21,094 nucleotides of DNA, from the NCBI GenBank assembly GCA_964639875.1, contig CAZXEM010000010.1, positions 1 to 21,094 on the forward strand. The letters run 5' to 3'. Under the pieces are notes generated by a model, which was given only the letters and a program-made list of their open reading frames with translations, searched no databases and was not told the DNA's origin. The translations under genes were made by a program, and so were the position numbers. Positions 1 to 5,764 of the stretch are shown here, piece by piece. This DNA comes from CAZQLW01 sp964639875. GTDB taxonomy: Archaea; Nanobdellota; Nanobdellia; Woesearchaeales; GW2011-AR9. The first letter of the stretch is position 1; every line of letters begins with the position of its first letter.

Positions 1-207
1 TCTGTTGCAAATTCTAACAAAAAAATTGACAAAAAAATTGAAGATAACGTTAAAAGACTTAAATCTGAAAACACTCAGTTAAAAGAAGAATTAACAGCAA
101 TAGTAGAAGATATCAAATATATGAAAGGACAAATCCTCTGGTTACAATCAAGACCACCAGGAGGAGGAACACCACCAAGAGCATCAATAAGACAATCTAA
201 AATTTAG
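1..207 (+). CDS. C-terminal end of a coiled-coil protein (partial)
   Basis: Frame 1 is open from the first base to a TAG at 205-207, giving 68 residues; the gene starts outside the window. The visible part is rich in Lys, Glu and Asn, with heptad-like spacing of Ile, Leu and Val, so it is probably a coiled coil. It ends in a short Pro/Gly/Arg tail (RPPGGGTPPR). No known domain can be recognised from so little. It is the only plus-strand gene in the left 3.9 kb and converges on the minus-strand series that ends at 227, with 19 bases between. That it is coding is inferred from the uninterrupted frame and amino-acid make-up. Confidence 0.6.
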   Translation, partial: SVANSNKKIDKKIEDNVKRLKSENTQLKEELTAIVEDIKYMKGQILWLQSRPPGGGTPPRASIRQSKI

Positions 208-226
208 AAAAAAAATTACTTACTCA

Positions 227-448
227 TTAAACTAACACTTTATATTCACTTACTTCTTTATCCAATTCTCCTCTTTTATCTAATTCCATAATGATCCTAT
301 AATCTACTGCCCCATATTTACTTTCATACCACTCTTTTCCCTCTTTTAATTCATCTAGACCTACTTCTTCCCTTTTCAACATCATCCCCACAACTACTTT
401 TTCCTCAACACTACCAACACATTCACCTAACATTTCAACTAATTTCAT
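227..448 (-). CDS. hypothetical protein, 73 aa
   Basis: Small acidic, probably helical protein of unknown function, rich in Glu, Lys, Val and Met, with no Cys pairs and no membrane segment. The start is supported by a GGGGG run about 10 bases before the ATG, followed by an AT-rich spacer, the same kind of leader as the other minus-strand genes of this region. It is the last gene of the minus-strand series and lies 130 bases downstream of the 146-aa gene, so it may have its own promoter. No family is recognised. The coding call rests on the ribosome binding site and strand context. Confidence 0.5.
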   Translation of the reverse strand: MKLVEMLGECVGSVEEKVVVGMMLKREEVGLDELKEGKEWYESKYGAVDYRIIMELDKRGELDKEVSEYKVLV

Positions 449-578
449 TTTATCTAACCCCCATTTTTTATTTATTAAATATTAATAGAACAAAGAATAC
501 ATAAAAGTTTGGAACATTTTCTAGTGCAAAGTAAAAAAAAGTACAATTAAAAATAGTTATTGGATTAATTTAAATCAA

Positions 579-1019
579 TTATTCCAAATCAATAACATAA
601 GTAAGCCCTTTTGTCCCATCATGCTTAACCCAAGCAACTTCTACTTTATCATCTGCTAAAGCTTCTAAACCAATATAATCATGATACAATAAATTTCTTC
701 TATCAAAACTAGAAGAAAACTGATCCCTGGTCATTGTTCCACTAATTACTTTCTCTTTAATTTCATTTTCAGCAAATAAATATACTACTGCCCATTCATT
801 TGTTCCAACTCCTCCTTTGAATTCATGCCAATAACGTGCTTCCCATTTAGCTGCCACAACTTTATGTCCATGAATTTCTAAGTATTCTACATCGGTTGGA
901 TGTTCATTATGATACCTTGCACCATTCCTTTTTGAAATTGGTTTTAGCATTTCTCCCACTCCCGGCAGAAATGTTTCTGCTTCAATGATTTTCTCTTCTA
1001 ATCTTTTTTCAGTTTTCAT
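579..1019 (-). CDS. hypothetical protein, 146 aa
   Basis: Soluble-looking mixed alpha/beta protein with many Trp, Tyr and His residues (KWEARYWHEF and NEWAVVYLFAENE around residues 57-86). There is no signal peptide or membrane segment. The start has a clear ribosome site, GGAGATAAAATAAA directly before the ATG, nearly identical to the leaders of the 301-aa gene and of the second small lipoprotein gene. It lies 21 bases after the 112-aa lipoprotein gene, so the two are probably co-transcribed. No domain or function is recognised. Confidence 0.65.
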   Translation of the reverse strand: MKTEKRLEEKIIEAETFLPGVGEMLKPISKRNGARYHNEHPTDVEYLEIHGHKVVAAKWEARYWHEFKGGVGTNEWAVVYLFAENEIKEKVISGTMTRDQFSSSFDRRNLLYHDYIGLEALADDKVEVAWVKHDGTKGLTYVIDLE

Positions 1020-1040
1020 TTTATTTTATCTCCATTCTTT

Positions 1041-1379
1041 CTATTCACATTCAAGTTTCAAATATTCTGGAGTTACCTCTAGAACAGTTAGTCCCTCTTC
1101 AAGTTCCTTAGTTTCCACAGGAAAATAAAGGTTGTATGCCATATAGGTGTAAGACTTAACAACTGTAAAAATGTCTTTATCAGACATGCCTGCATAGGTA
1201 AGACCACTTTTTAACTCAGAATCAGTCATCCCACCACAAGAACCAAATTCACCAACTTTTAAAGTAAGTTCTGTTCCAATAGTTTCCCCCATAGTACAAC
1301 TATCTTTTACAGCACAACCACCGGTCCCTAAGAGACCTGCCAGTAATGCTAACGTTACTGCTGTTTTTTTCATTTTCAT
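1041..1379 (-). CDS. small lipoprotein-like protein, 112 aa (paralogue A)
   Basis: Starts with a short basic stretch and a hydrophobic segment (residues 5-20) ending in GTGGC, a plausible lipobox. The mature part would be a roughly 90-residue domain anchored to the cell surface through Cys22. It is clearly a paralogue of the protein at 4673-4999: both have LKVGE, then Y.GM, FTVV.S, YNLYFPV, and an ending VTPEYL.(L/V).CE. A CGGEG-like export or enzymatic motif is absent, so no function is proposed. There are two possible ATG starts, at 1379 and 1373. GGAG lies very close to the first and at a more usual distance from the second, which would give MKKTAVTLAL, a typical signal-peptide start. It sits between the 301-aa and 146-aa genes in the same direction. 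Confidence 0.75.
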   Translation of the reverse strand: MKMKKTAVTLALLAGLLGTGGCAVKDSCTMGETIGTELTLKVGEFGSCGGMTDSELKSGLTYAGMSDKDIFTVVKSYTYMAYNLYFPVETKELEEGLTVLEVTPEYLKLECE

Positions 1380-1398
1380 TTCTCCGTTTTATTTTTTT

Positions 1399-1419
1399 AT
1401 TTAAAAAAAATAAAAAAAA
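1399..1419 (-). terminator. T-rich tract after the 301-aa gene
   Basis: Directly after the stop of the 301-aa gene the minus strand carries T7-A-T8 and then AT-only sequence. This is the form of an archaeal oligo-T terminator. It lies only 40 bases before the next gene, so it may reduce rather than fully stop transcription into the lipoprotein gene. Confidence 0.4.
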
Positions 1420-2325
1420 TTAAAGTTTTAATCCTAGGAATCCACCCAAATTGTAACTTAGTTCTCCAGTGTTACCTACTTCAAGCAAATCTCCAGCTGC
1501 ACCAAGTTGGTATCGATCCATTAGTGTTACACCTAACCTTAGTTTTTGTACACTAAAATTATGGCCATCTTCACCTACACTAGTAAGACCTTCCAAGTTT
1601 GTTAACAAGTTAACATCTTCACTTAATTCTGGACTATAACTTAAGTTAACTACAAATTCTCCATCTGGAGTATCGATATTACCTGCTGTTGCTAAAGTAT
1701 ACAATCCAAAGTCTCCTGACATTTGGAAGTATTGTAAACCAATTCTTGGAATAACTCCCATGCCAGGTGCTGCTTGAACTTCTCCAACAACATCTAAACC
1801 ACCAACTAAGTTGTAACTTAAGTCCATTAAACCAAAAAAGCTAACATTGTTTTCGTAGTCCATTGTGGTTATTTGTCTTAAAAACAAATTAACGTCATCT
1901 GCAACTTTAGTAGATACTTTAGTATCTAATGTAGAGTATTGATCTCCGGTCATTAATTCTAAAGAACCAGTTGTTTGAGCGTCATCTGCTAAAACTATTG
2001 GTGACACTATTGCACAACCAACTCCGATTGCGTAAGCCAAATTTTTTGGAGTTGTTAATCTTCGTAGAACTTCTTTTGCTTCTGTAAGAACTTTACTCAA
2101 AGTGGTTGGTTCACCAACTAATACTAATCCGGCTTTTTCTTTTACAACTTTTCCGGGACCAGCAATTTCTTCAATTGTTCTTTCTTCTTTTGTTAAAGTA
2201 GGTTTTACTTCAACAGTAGTTCCTTCGTCAATATTTTCTGGAAGGTATAATTTTCCATTAGTATTCCAATACTTTATTCCTCCGCTTTGAATTATCTCAG
2301 CAGGAGTAATTATTTTATTTGTCAT
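1420..2325 (-). CDS. beta-strand-rich exported-looking protein, 301 aa
   Basis: No family is recognised. Residues 1-95 form a soluble, charged N-terminal part. Residues 96-113 are a hydrophobic segment followed by ADDA, which looks like a signal-peptide or anchor end but sits far from the N-terminus. Residues 120-301 are rich in Gly, Leu, Ser and Thr, with alternating polar/non-polar stretches (FGLYTLATAG, EFVVNLSYS, KLRLGVTLM, ELSYNLGGFLGLKL). That pattern resembles the amphipathic strands of beta-barrel or beta-sheet surface proteins. The start is well supported by GGAGATGAAATAAA just before the ATG, and there is no in-frame Met between the start and the hydrophobic segment that would make it an ordinary signal peptide. 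It lies between the 61-aa and lipoprotein genes, which suggests an envelope-related cluster. Confidence 0.75.
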   Translation of the reverse strand: MTNKIITPAEIIQSGGIKYWNTNGKLYLPENIDEGTTVEVKPTLTKEERTIEEIAGPGKVVKEKAGLVLVGEPTTLSKVLTEAKEVLRRLTTPKNLAYAIGVGCAIVSPIVLADDAQTTGSLELMTGDQYSTLDTKVSTKVADDVNLFLRQITTMDYENNVSFFGLMDLSYNLVGGLDVVGEVQAAPGMGVIPRIGLQYFQMSGDFGLYTLATAGNIDTPDGEFVVNLSYSPELSEDVNLLTNLEGLTSVGEDGHNFSVQKLRLGVTLMDRYQLGAAGDLLEVGNTGELSYNLGGFLGLKL

Positions 2326-2360
2326 TTTATTTCATCTCCGTTATATTTTTATTTCTAAAT

Positions 2361-2546
2361 TTAATCTTTGTAAATTATATGAGCTTCTTCAATAATCCCA
2401 GGTACTTTGTACCCGACAGAATCTTCTTTACACTTAAGATCTGGGCAATACAATTTACCTAAATCTTTATTTTCCATTTTTTCAATTGTCTTTTTCCAAT
2501 CTACTTCTTTTGCAACAATCATTTCTAAATGTTCATAATTCATCAT
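2361..2546 (-). CDS. hypothetical protein, 61 aa
   Basis: Short charged protein with two Cys in YCPDLKCKED (residues 33-42), possibly half of a metal site. No known domain. A strong site, GGAGGGG followed by AAAATAAA, precedes two adjacent ATG codons (2546 and 2543). It is the first gene of the minus-strand series and is 35 bases upstream of the 301-aa gene, so it is probably co-transcribed with it. The region before it carries a perfect 14-base palindrome at 2580-2593, which may be part of its promoter. The call depends mainly on the ribosome site and position. Confidence 0.55.
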   Translation of the reverse strand: MMNYEHLEMIVAKEVDWKKTIEKMENKDLGKLYCPDLKCKEDSVGYKVPGIIEEAHIIYKD

Positions 2547-2579
2547 TTTATTTTCCCCTCCAAATCATTTATCATTAAG

Positions 2580-2593
2580 AATTATTAATAATT
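2580..2593. repeat. 14-bp perfect palindrome AATTATTAATAATT
   Basis: Self-complementary over 14 bases, 34 bases before the start of the 61-aa gene. Its core TTATTAATAA is also the core of the palindrome at 15614-15627. It could be an operator, but such AT-only palindromes arise readily by chance in DNA this rich in A and T. Confidence 0.3.
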
Positions 2594-2679
2594 AGATAAA
2601 ACTAATGAGGGGATAATGAGTCATAATAAGAAGAATAACAGGAAAAGAAAAGAAAAGAACAAATAATTACTGGAAAAAA

Positions 2680-3642
2680 CTAACTAGGCAAATAAACTCT
2701 CTTGTAATACTTCAAAAGCTTAAAATAAGTATAATTCCTAATAGTTCCTGGAAACTGTGTTTTCATCTCGTCAATGATATTTTGAAACTGATCAAAGTTA
2801 GAAATTTCCATGTCAAACTCAAAATCAAAATCGCTAATAGATTTCATTACTTTGACTATATTAGGATTTGCATGACAAAATCCAATCAACTTGGAAATGG
2901 CTTTAATATCATCTAAATGCATATTAACTCGATAATATTCATAACCCAATTTAGTAAAATCAACACTTGCACGATAACCAACAATGATGTTTTTCTTAAC
3001 TAATTGTTTTATTCGGTAAATTATTGCCATGCTACTCATTTTTGTTTTTAGAGCAATATCTGTTATAGGTGTTCTAGCGTTATAAACTAACATATTAAGA
3101 ATTTCCCAATCAAGATCATTAATAACTTCCGGAGAACTTTTTCCTAAAGTCCAATATTTTTCCATCAAATCTTTTTTCTCATCAATAAGGTATGCTCTTC
3201 TAAATAGAATTTCTTCTGTGACCAAACTAACATGATAATCTTTGATATGTTTTCTAAATTTTCCAAGAACTTTAAACCAAACCTCTCTAAAAGAGTGAAT
3301 ATCTTTAACATGAAATCCAGCCAAAACGTCCCAATTACCAACTAACCTAGCAACCAAAGTGGATTCTTTAATTTTTATTAAATAGTCAATTAGTTCATCA
3401 TCAATATTGATATCTCGCTCATAAAAATCAATATAAACATGAAAAAAGTAATAGCCTAACTTTGATGCATCAACAATAGTATTATATCCTTTAATTAATT
3501 TCTCATCTTCCAATCTCTTGATATTATAATTAACAACATTCTTACTAATTTTTATTTTTTTAGCAATTTGAATGTTGCTTTGCCGAGCATCTAAGTCTAA
3601 TATTTTTAAAAGTTTTTTATCACGTTTGTTTAATTTCACCAT
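2680..3642 (-). CDS. Lrp/AsnC-type regulator with two HTH modules, 320 aa
   Basis: A DNA-binding transcription regulator. Residues 5-52 form an AsnC-type helix-turn-helix (DKKLLKILDLDARQSNIQIA, then a recognition helix at about 34-48), followed by GYNTIVDASKLGYYFFHV, the usual link into the ligand-binding alpha/beta part. A second complete copy follows: HTH at about 175-222 (DLDWEILNMLVYNARTPITDIA), link GYRASVDFTKLGYEYY, and a second alpha/beta part to the end. Ordinary Lrp proteins have one copy (about 150 aa), so this is an internal duplication, a form seen in archaea. The ligand cannot be told. A TATA box lies 30 bases before the ATG, with no ribosome site, so the transcript should be nearly leaderless. 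It sits between the two paralogous lipoprotein genes and may regulate nearby genes. Confidence 0.85.
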   Translation of the reverse strand: MVKLNKRDKKLLKILDLDARQSNIQIAKKIKISKNVVNYNIKRLEDEKLIKGYNTIVDASKLGYYFFHVYIDFYERDINIDDELIDYLIKIKESTLVARLVGNWDVLAGFHVKDIHSFREVWFKVLGKFRKHIKDYHVSLVTEEILFRRAYLIDEKKDLMEKYWTLGKSSPEVINDLDWEILNMLVYNARTPITDIALKTKMSSMAIIYRIKQLVKKNIIVGYRASVDFTKLGYEYYRVNMHLDDIKAISKLIGFCHANPNIVKVMKSISDFDFEFDMEISNFDQFQNIIDEMKTQFPGTIRNYTYFKLLKYYKRVYLPS

Positions 3643-3906
3643 TGTAATTAGGGTGAAATCAGAATAAGTATATAAATTTTGTTATTATAGAAGAAACCAC
3701 TCATTTATTTTCCAACCTCACAAAGGTAGAGTGATTATTAGAAACCTAATAAAATAAAAAACTAAAACGGTTTTTATTTACATCAAACAATTTTTTAAAA
3801 CAAGCTTTCATAAACCCAAACCATCATCAATAAAAGCCATGGAGGAAATTAAAAACAAAAAATGTTTTTAGTCCCTTCATAAAAAAAATATGGAAGGAAA
3901 TTAAAA
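3643..3906. other. divergent intergenic region with a duplicated leader
   Basis: 264 bases between the Lrp-like gene and the 221-aa lipoprotein gene. Near its right end a leader motif occurs twice: ATGGAGGAAATTAAAAA at 3839-3855 and ATGGAAGGAAATTAAAAA at 3889-3906. The second gives the ribosome site of the lipoprotein gene. The first precedes a six-codon reading frame, ATG at 3862 to TAA at 3882. An AAAAACA/TGTTTTT inverted repeat lies at about 3851-3869. No RNA gene is seen. Confidence 0.4.
3669..3676 (-). promoter_or_regulatory. TATA box of the Lrp-like gene
   Basis: TTTATATA on the minus strand, centred about 30 bases before the ATG at 3642, as expected for a near-leaderless archaeal promoter. 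It is part of an 18-base stretch (TAAGTATATAAATTTTGT on the plus strand, 3665-3682) found identically at 17549-17566. Confidence 0.65.
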
Positions 3907-4572
3907 ATGGAATATGTTAGTAAGATGAAAAATGTTTTAGTAACTGGATTAGCAACTTTAATTCTGGGTTCTTTTGGTGGATGTAAAACAGAAAACAACA
4001 TTCCTGTTGGGCTGAGGAATCAAGGGGGAGCAGTTACGTCTATGGCAAGTTTAGCTATAGATGATTACCAAAAAGGAAAAACAAGCAGAATAGATGAAAT
4101 ATGTAATTATAAAGGAGAAAAGTATATTTTTGATGATGGAGAATGGGTAGACACAGAGGAATCATGTCCCGATTTAGGTAGTGCCACAGGACCTAGTGAC
4201 ATTAACAGAGTACTTGAAAATCATCCCATAAAAAAAGGTCAATTGCCAAAAATAAAAATTTACCAAAGAGGAAAACTAGTCAAGCAAACTAAAGGCAACA
4301 CTATGGAAGAATTCGAATATAACACTAAAGAAAGAACAATTACTAGAAAAGTAACTGACTATGATAAGGATAAGGTAAGTAAAGAGACATGTTATTTTGA
4401 CCAAGGATTTAGTGTAGTTAAATGTGGTAAAGAAACAAAGGGTGATGATGGACAAGTTGTAGAAACATATGAACATTGGGAATCAGAACCACTAGTTTTT
4501 GGTTGCTGGAATAGTTGGCTAAGAGAATTATGGAATGAACGTAAACCAGGAATAGAAGATCTTCTTCAATAA
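3907..4572 (+). CDS. putative lipoprotein, 221 aa
   Basis: The N-terminus has a hydrophobic segment (residues 9-24) ending in GSFGGC, a plausible lipobox with Cys26. The mature protein would be surface-anchored. The rest is hydrophilic, with paired Cys (CNYKGEKYIFDDGEWVDTEESC, residues 66-88; later Cys at about 162, 173 and 199). A middle stretch of charged beta-like repeats (residues 115-190: GKLVKQTKG, EEFEYNTKERTITRKVTDYDKDK) looks a little like MORN/YwqK-type repeats, but weakly. A GGAAGG site lies 8 bases before the ATG at 3907; a second ATG at codon 7 would give a more typical signal start. It is the only plus-strand gene of the left region and is divergent from the Lrp-like gene. Function unknown. 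Confidence 0.7.
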   Translation: MEYVSKMKNVLVTGLATLILGSFGGCKTENNIPVGLRNQGGAVTSMASLAIDDYQKGKTSRIDEICNYKGEKYIFDDGEWVDTEESCPDLGSATGPSDINRVLENHPIKKGQLPKIKIYQRGKLVKQTKGNTMEEFEYNTKERTITRKVTDYDKDKVSKETCYFDQGFSVVKCGKETKGDDGQVVETYEHWESEPLVFGCWNSWLRELWNERKPGIEDLLQ

Positions 4573-4580
4573 AAAATAAA

Positions 4581-4600
4581 AAGATTTTTTTATTTTCTTT
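4581..4600 (+). terminator. T-rich terminator of the 221-aa lipoprotein gene
   Basis: Just after the stop the plus strand carries T7 and then further T-rich sequence, the usual form of an archaeal oligo-T terminator. It overlaps the left end of the serS relic. Confidence 0.4.
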
Positions 4601-4625
4601 TAATTTCTTTAATCCACCGATGTAC
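4590..4625 (-). pseudogene. relic of the 3' end of serS
   Basis: Read on the minus strand, these 36 bases match the last 12 codons of the intact serS gene (5765-5801): Tyr, Met/Ile, Gly, Gly, Ile-Lys-Glu-Ile-Lys-Arg-Lys, stop. One base is missing in the second Gly codon, so it is frameshifted. The other differences are mostly silent (Gly GGC/GGT, Arg AGG/AGA, stop TGA/TAA), plus Met to Ile. That pattern points to a once-coding serS end that diverged, not to chance. No similarity continues upstream of the Tyr codon. It has the same orientation as intact serS. It may be an attachment-site-like repeat or a duplication scar. Confidence 0.55.
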
Positions 4626-4672
4626 CTATGATATGGGGGGAAAAGAAAAAGAAAAAAGTGAAAAAATTATTT

Positions 4673-4999
4673 TTATTCACATTTAACTGTTAAATATTCA
4701 GGGGTTACTTCAACTACTTTAACGGACTCCCCTATTATTTCAGCACCAACAGGGAAATATAAGTTATATCCTTTCTTCCAAAAAGAAGGAACCACAGTAA
4801 AAGTTTCTTCGTTTGGCATACCTTCATATTTGAAACCACCTTCAATTAAATCTCGAGAACCGTTCTCACAGATTATCCCTTCACCAACTTTCAAAACATG
4901 TTCTTGTTCTTTAAACTCTCTTACAATTTTTTCATGTCCACAACTACCTGCACCCATTAAAGTAGCAAGCATTGCAACCGCACAAATCATTTTTTTCAT
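4673..4999 (-). CDS. small lipoprotein-like protein, 108 aa (paralogue B)
   Basis: Paralogue of the 112-aa protein at 1041-1379, with the same plan: short basic start, hydrophobic segment (residues 4-17) ending in GAGSC (plausible lipobox Cys20), then a domain with LKVGEGIIC, YEGMPNEETFTVV, YNLYFPV and a final VTPEYLTVKCE. Two of the Cys in the mature part (one after LKVGE, one near the C-terminus) are shared with the paralogue, so a disulphide is likely in an exported protein. The ribosome site GGAGATGAAATAAA is nearly the same as that of the 301-aa gene. It stands alone, in the roughly 1.2-kb segment between the serS relic and serS. Function unknown. Confidence 0.75.
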   Translation of the reverse strand: MKKMICAVAMLATLMGAGSCGHEKIVREFKEQEHVLKVGEGIICENGSRDLIEGGFKYEGMPNEETFTVVPSFWKKGYNLYFPVGAEIIGESVKVVEVTPEYLTVKCE

Positions 5000-5130
5000 A
5001 TTTTTATTTCATCTCCATTTATTTATTCTAATATAAATAAAACCAAAACAAGTATTTAATTATTTGTTGCAGATAAATGTACAACAGAATTAAATAGATT
5101 ATTATGATTAGTTTATTCTTACAATAATAA

Positions 5131-5167
5131 GAAAAAAGTTAAGAAAGCTTTTTTACAACTTTCTTAA
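5131..5167 (-). terminator. hairpin plus T-run after the 131-aa gene
   Basis: Perfect 9-base arms TTAAGAAAG (5139-5147) and CTTTCTTAA (5159-5167) with an 11-base loop. On the minus strand the hairpin is followed by T6. It lies 22 bases past the stop of the 131-aa gene, so its position and direction fit an intrinsic-type terminator. Confidence 0.6.
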
Positions 5168-5189
5168 AGTGCTGTTTTTATTTAGGCAA

Positions 5190-5585
5190 CTACAACACTA
5201 AAGTTTTAAGCTCTTGGTAAGCTTCTTGAGGTGTACATTTAGGGACAGACATTGCTTTATGTCTGTATGTTTCAAGAAGGTTTGATAACAACTTGTATAA
5301 GCAGTTATTTTTCTCAGCTTTAATGATTAAAGGCTGTTCTAAAGGTTTATGCCTCATATCAATCTGCATAAGAATTTCTCTTGATTCCTCATCCGCATAA
5401 AAATCATATTGACATTTAGCTTTTAAGGTTACCTCGAAATTACCTAAGGTAGTTATGTACTCTTCATGCTCACGAACTTCATTACCGTCAGGAAGTTCAC
5501 CTGTATAAAGTTGGTTTTTCATTACTTTTTGTTGTTGTTCAAGTTTTCTTACAAGTGCCTCTAAGACACCGATTTCCATTTTCAT
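5190..5585 (-). CDS. hypothetical protein, 131 aa
   Basis: Soluble protein of unknown family. The first 30 residues are helical and Gln-rich (VRKLEQQQKVMKN). Then comes a beta-like middle (EEYITTLGNFEVTLKAKCQYDF) and a helical C-terminus with two Cys. The frame is open further upstream, to an ATG at 5705. The start at 5585 is preferred because GGAGG lies 5 bases before it, and a TATA-like sequence (TTTATATC, 5626-5633) lies 45 bases before it, giving a leader of about 20 bases. The extra upstream residues also do not look like protein. It lies inside the segment bounded by the serS relic and serS and has its own promoter and terminator, so it looks like a single-gene unit. Confidence 0.65.
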   Translation of the reverse strand: MKMEIGVLEALVRKLEQQQKVMKNQLYTGELPDGNEVREHEEYITTLGNFEVTLKAKCQYDFYADEESREILMQIDMRHKPLEQPLIIKAEKNNCLYKLLSNLLETYRHKAMSVPKCTPQEAYQELKTLVL

Positions 5586-5625
5586 ATCGCCTCCATGCGT
5601 TATACTATTGTGTGTTTTTATAGGG

Positions 5626-5633
5626 ATATAAAC
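5626..5633 (-). promoter_or_regulatory. TATA-like box of the 131-aa gene
   Basis: TTTATATC on the minus strand, about 45 bases before the ATG at 5585. This would place transcription start about 20 bases before the ATG, leaving room for the GGAGG site. Confidence 0.4.
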
Positions 5634-5707
5634 CTGTTTATCAGATAATCTGTCTAAGTAATAAATGAATGAGTGATAATATAATAGAGAACAAGAAATC
5701 GGCAAAT

Positions 5708-5745
5708 AAAAAACAAAAAAGTAAATCTCGACGAGAAAAAACTTT
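5708..5745 (-). terminator. T-rich terminator of serS
   Basis: Downstream of the serS stop the minus strand has a small perfect palindrome, TCTCGTCGAGA (5727-5737), followed by T-rich sequence including T6 runs. This is consistent with transcription ending before the 131-aa gene. Confidence 0.4.
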
Positions 5746-5764
5746 ATTTTGAATGAAAATTAAG

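Noticed and set aside
3839..3871. Reading frame from the ATG at 3839 (ten codons)
   Set aside because: That ATG lies inside the GGAGG leader itself and has no ribosome site of its own.
5586..5705. Extension of the 131-aa protein to an ATG at 5705
   Set aside because: No ribosome site there, the extra residues look non-coding, and a GGAGG site plus a TATA-like box fit the start at 5585.
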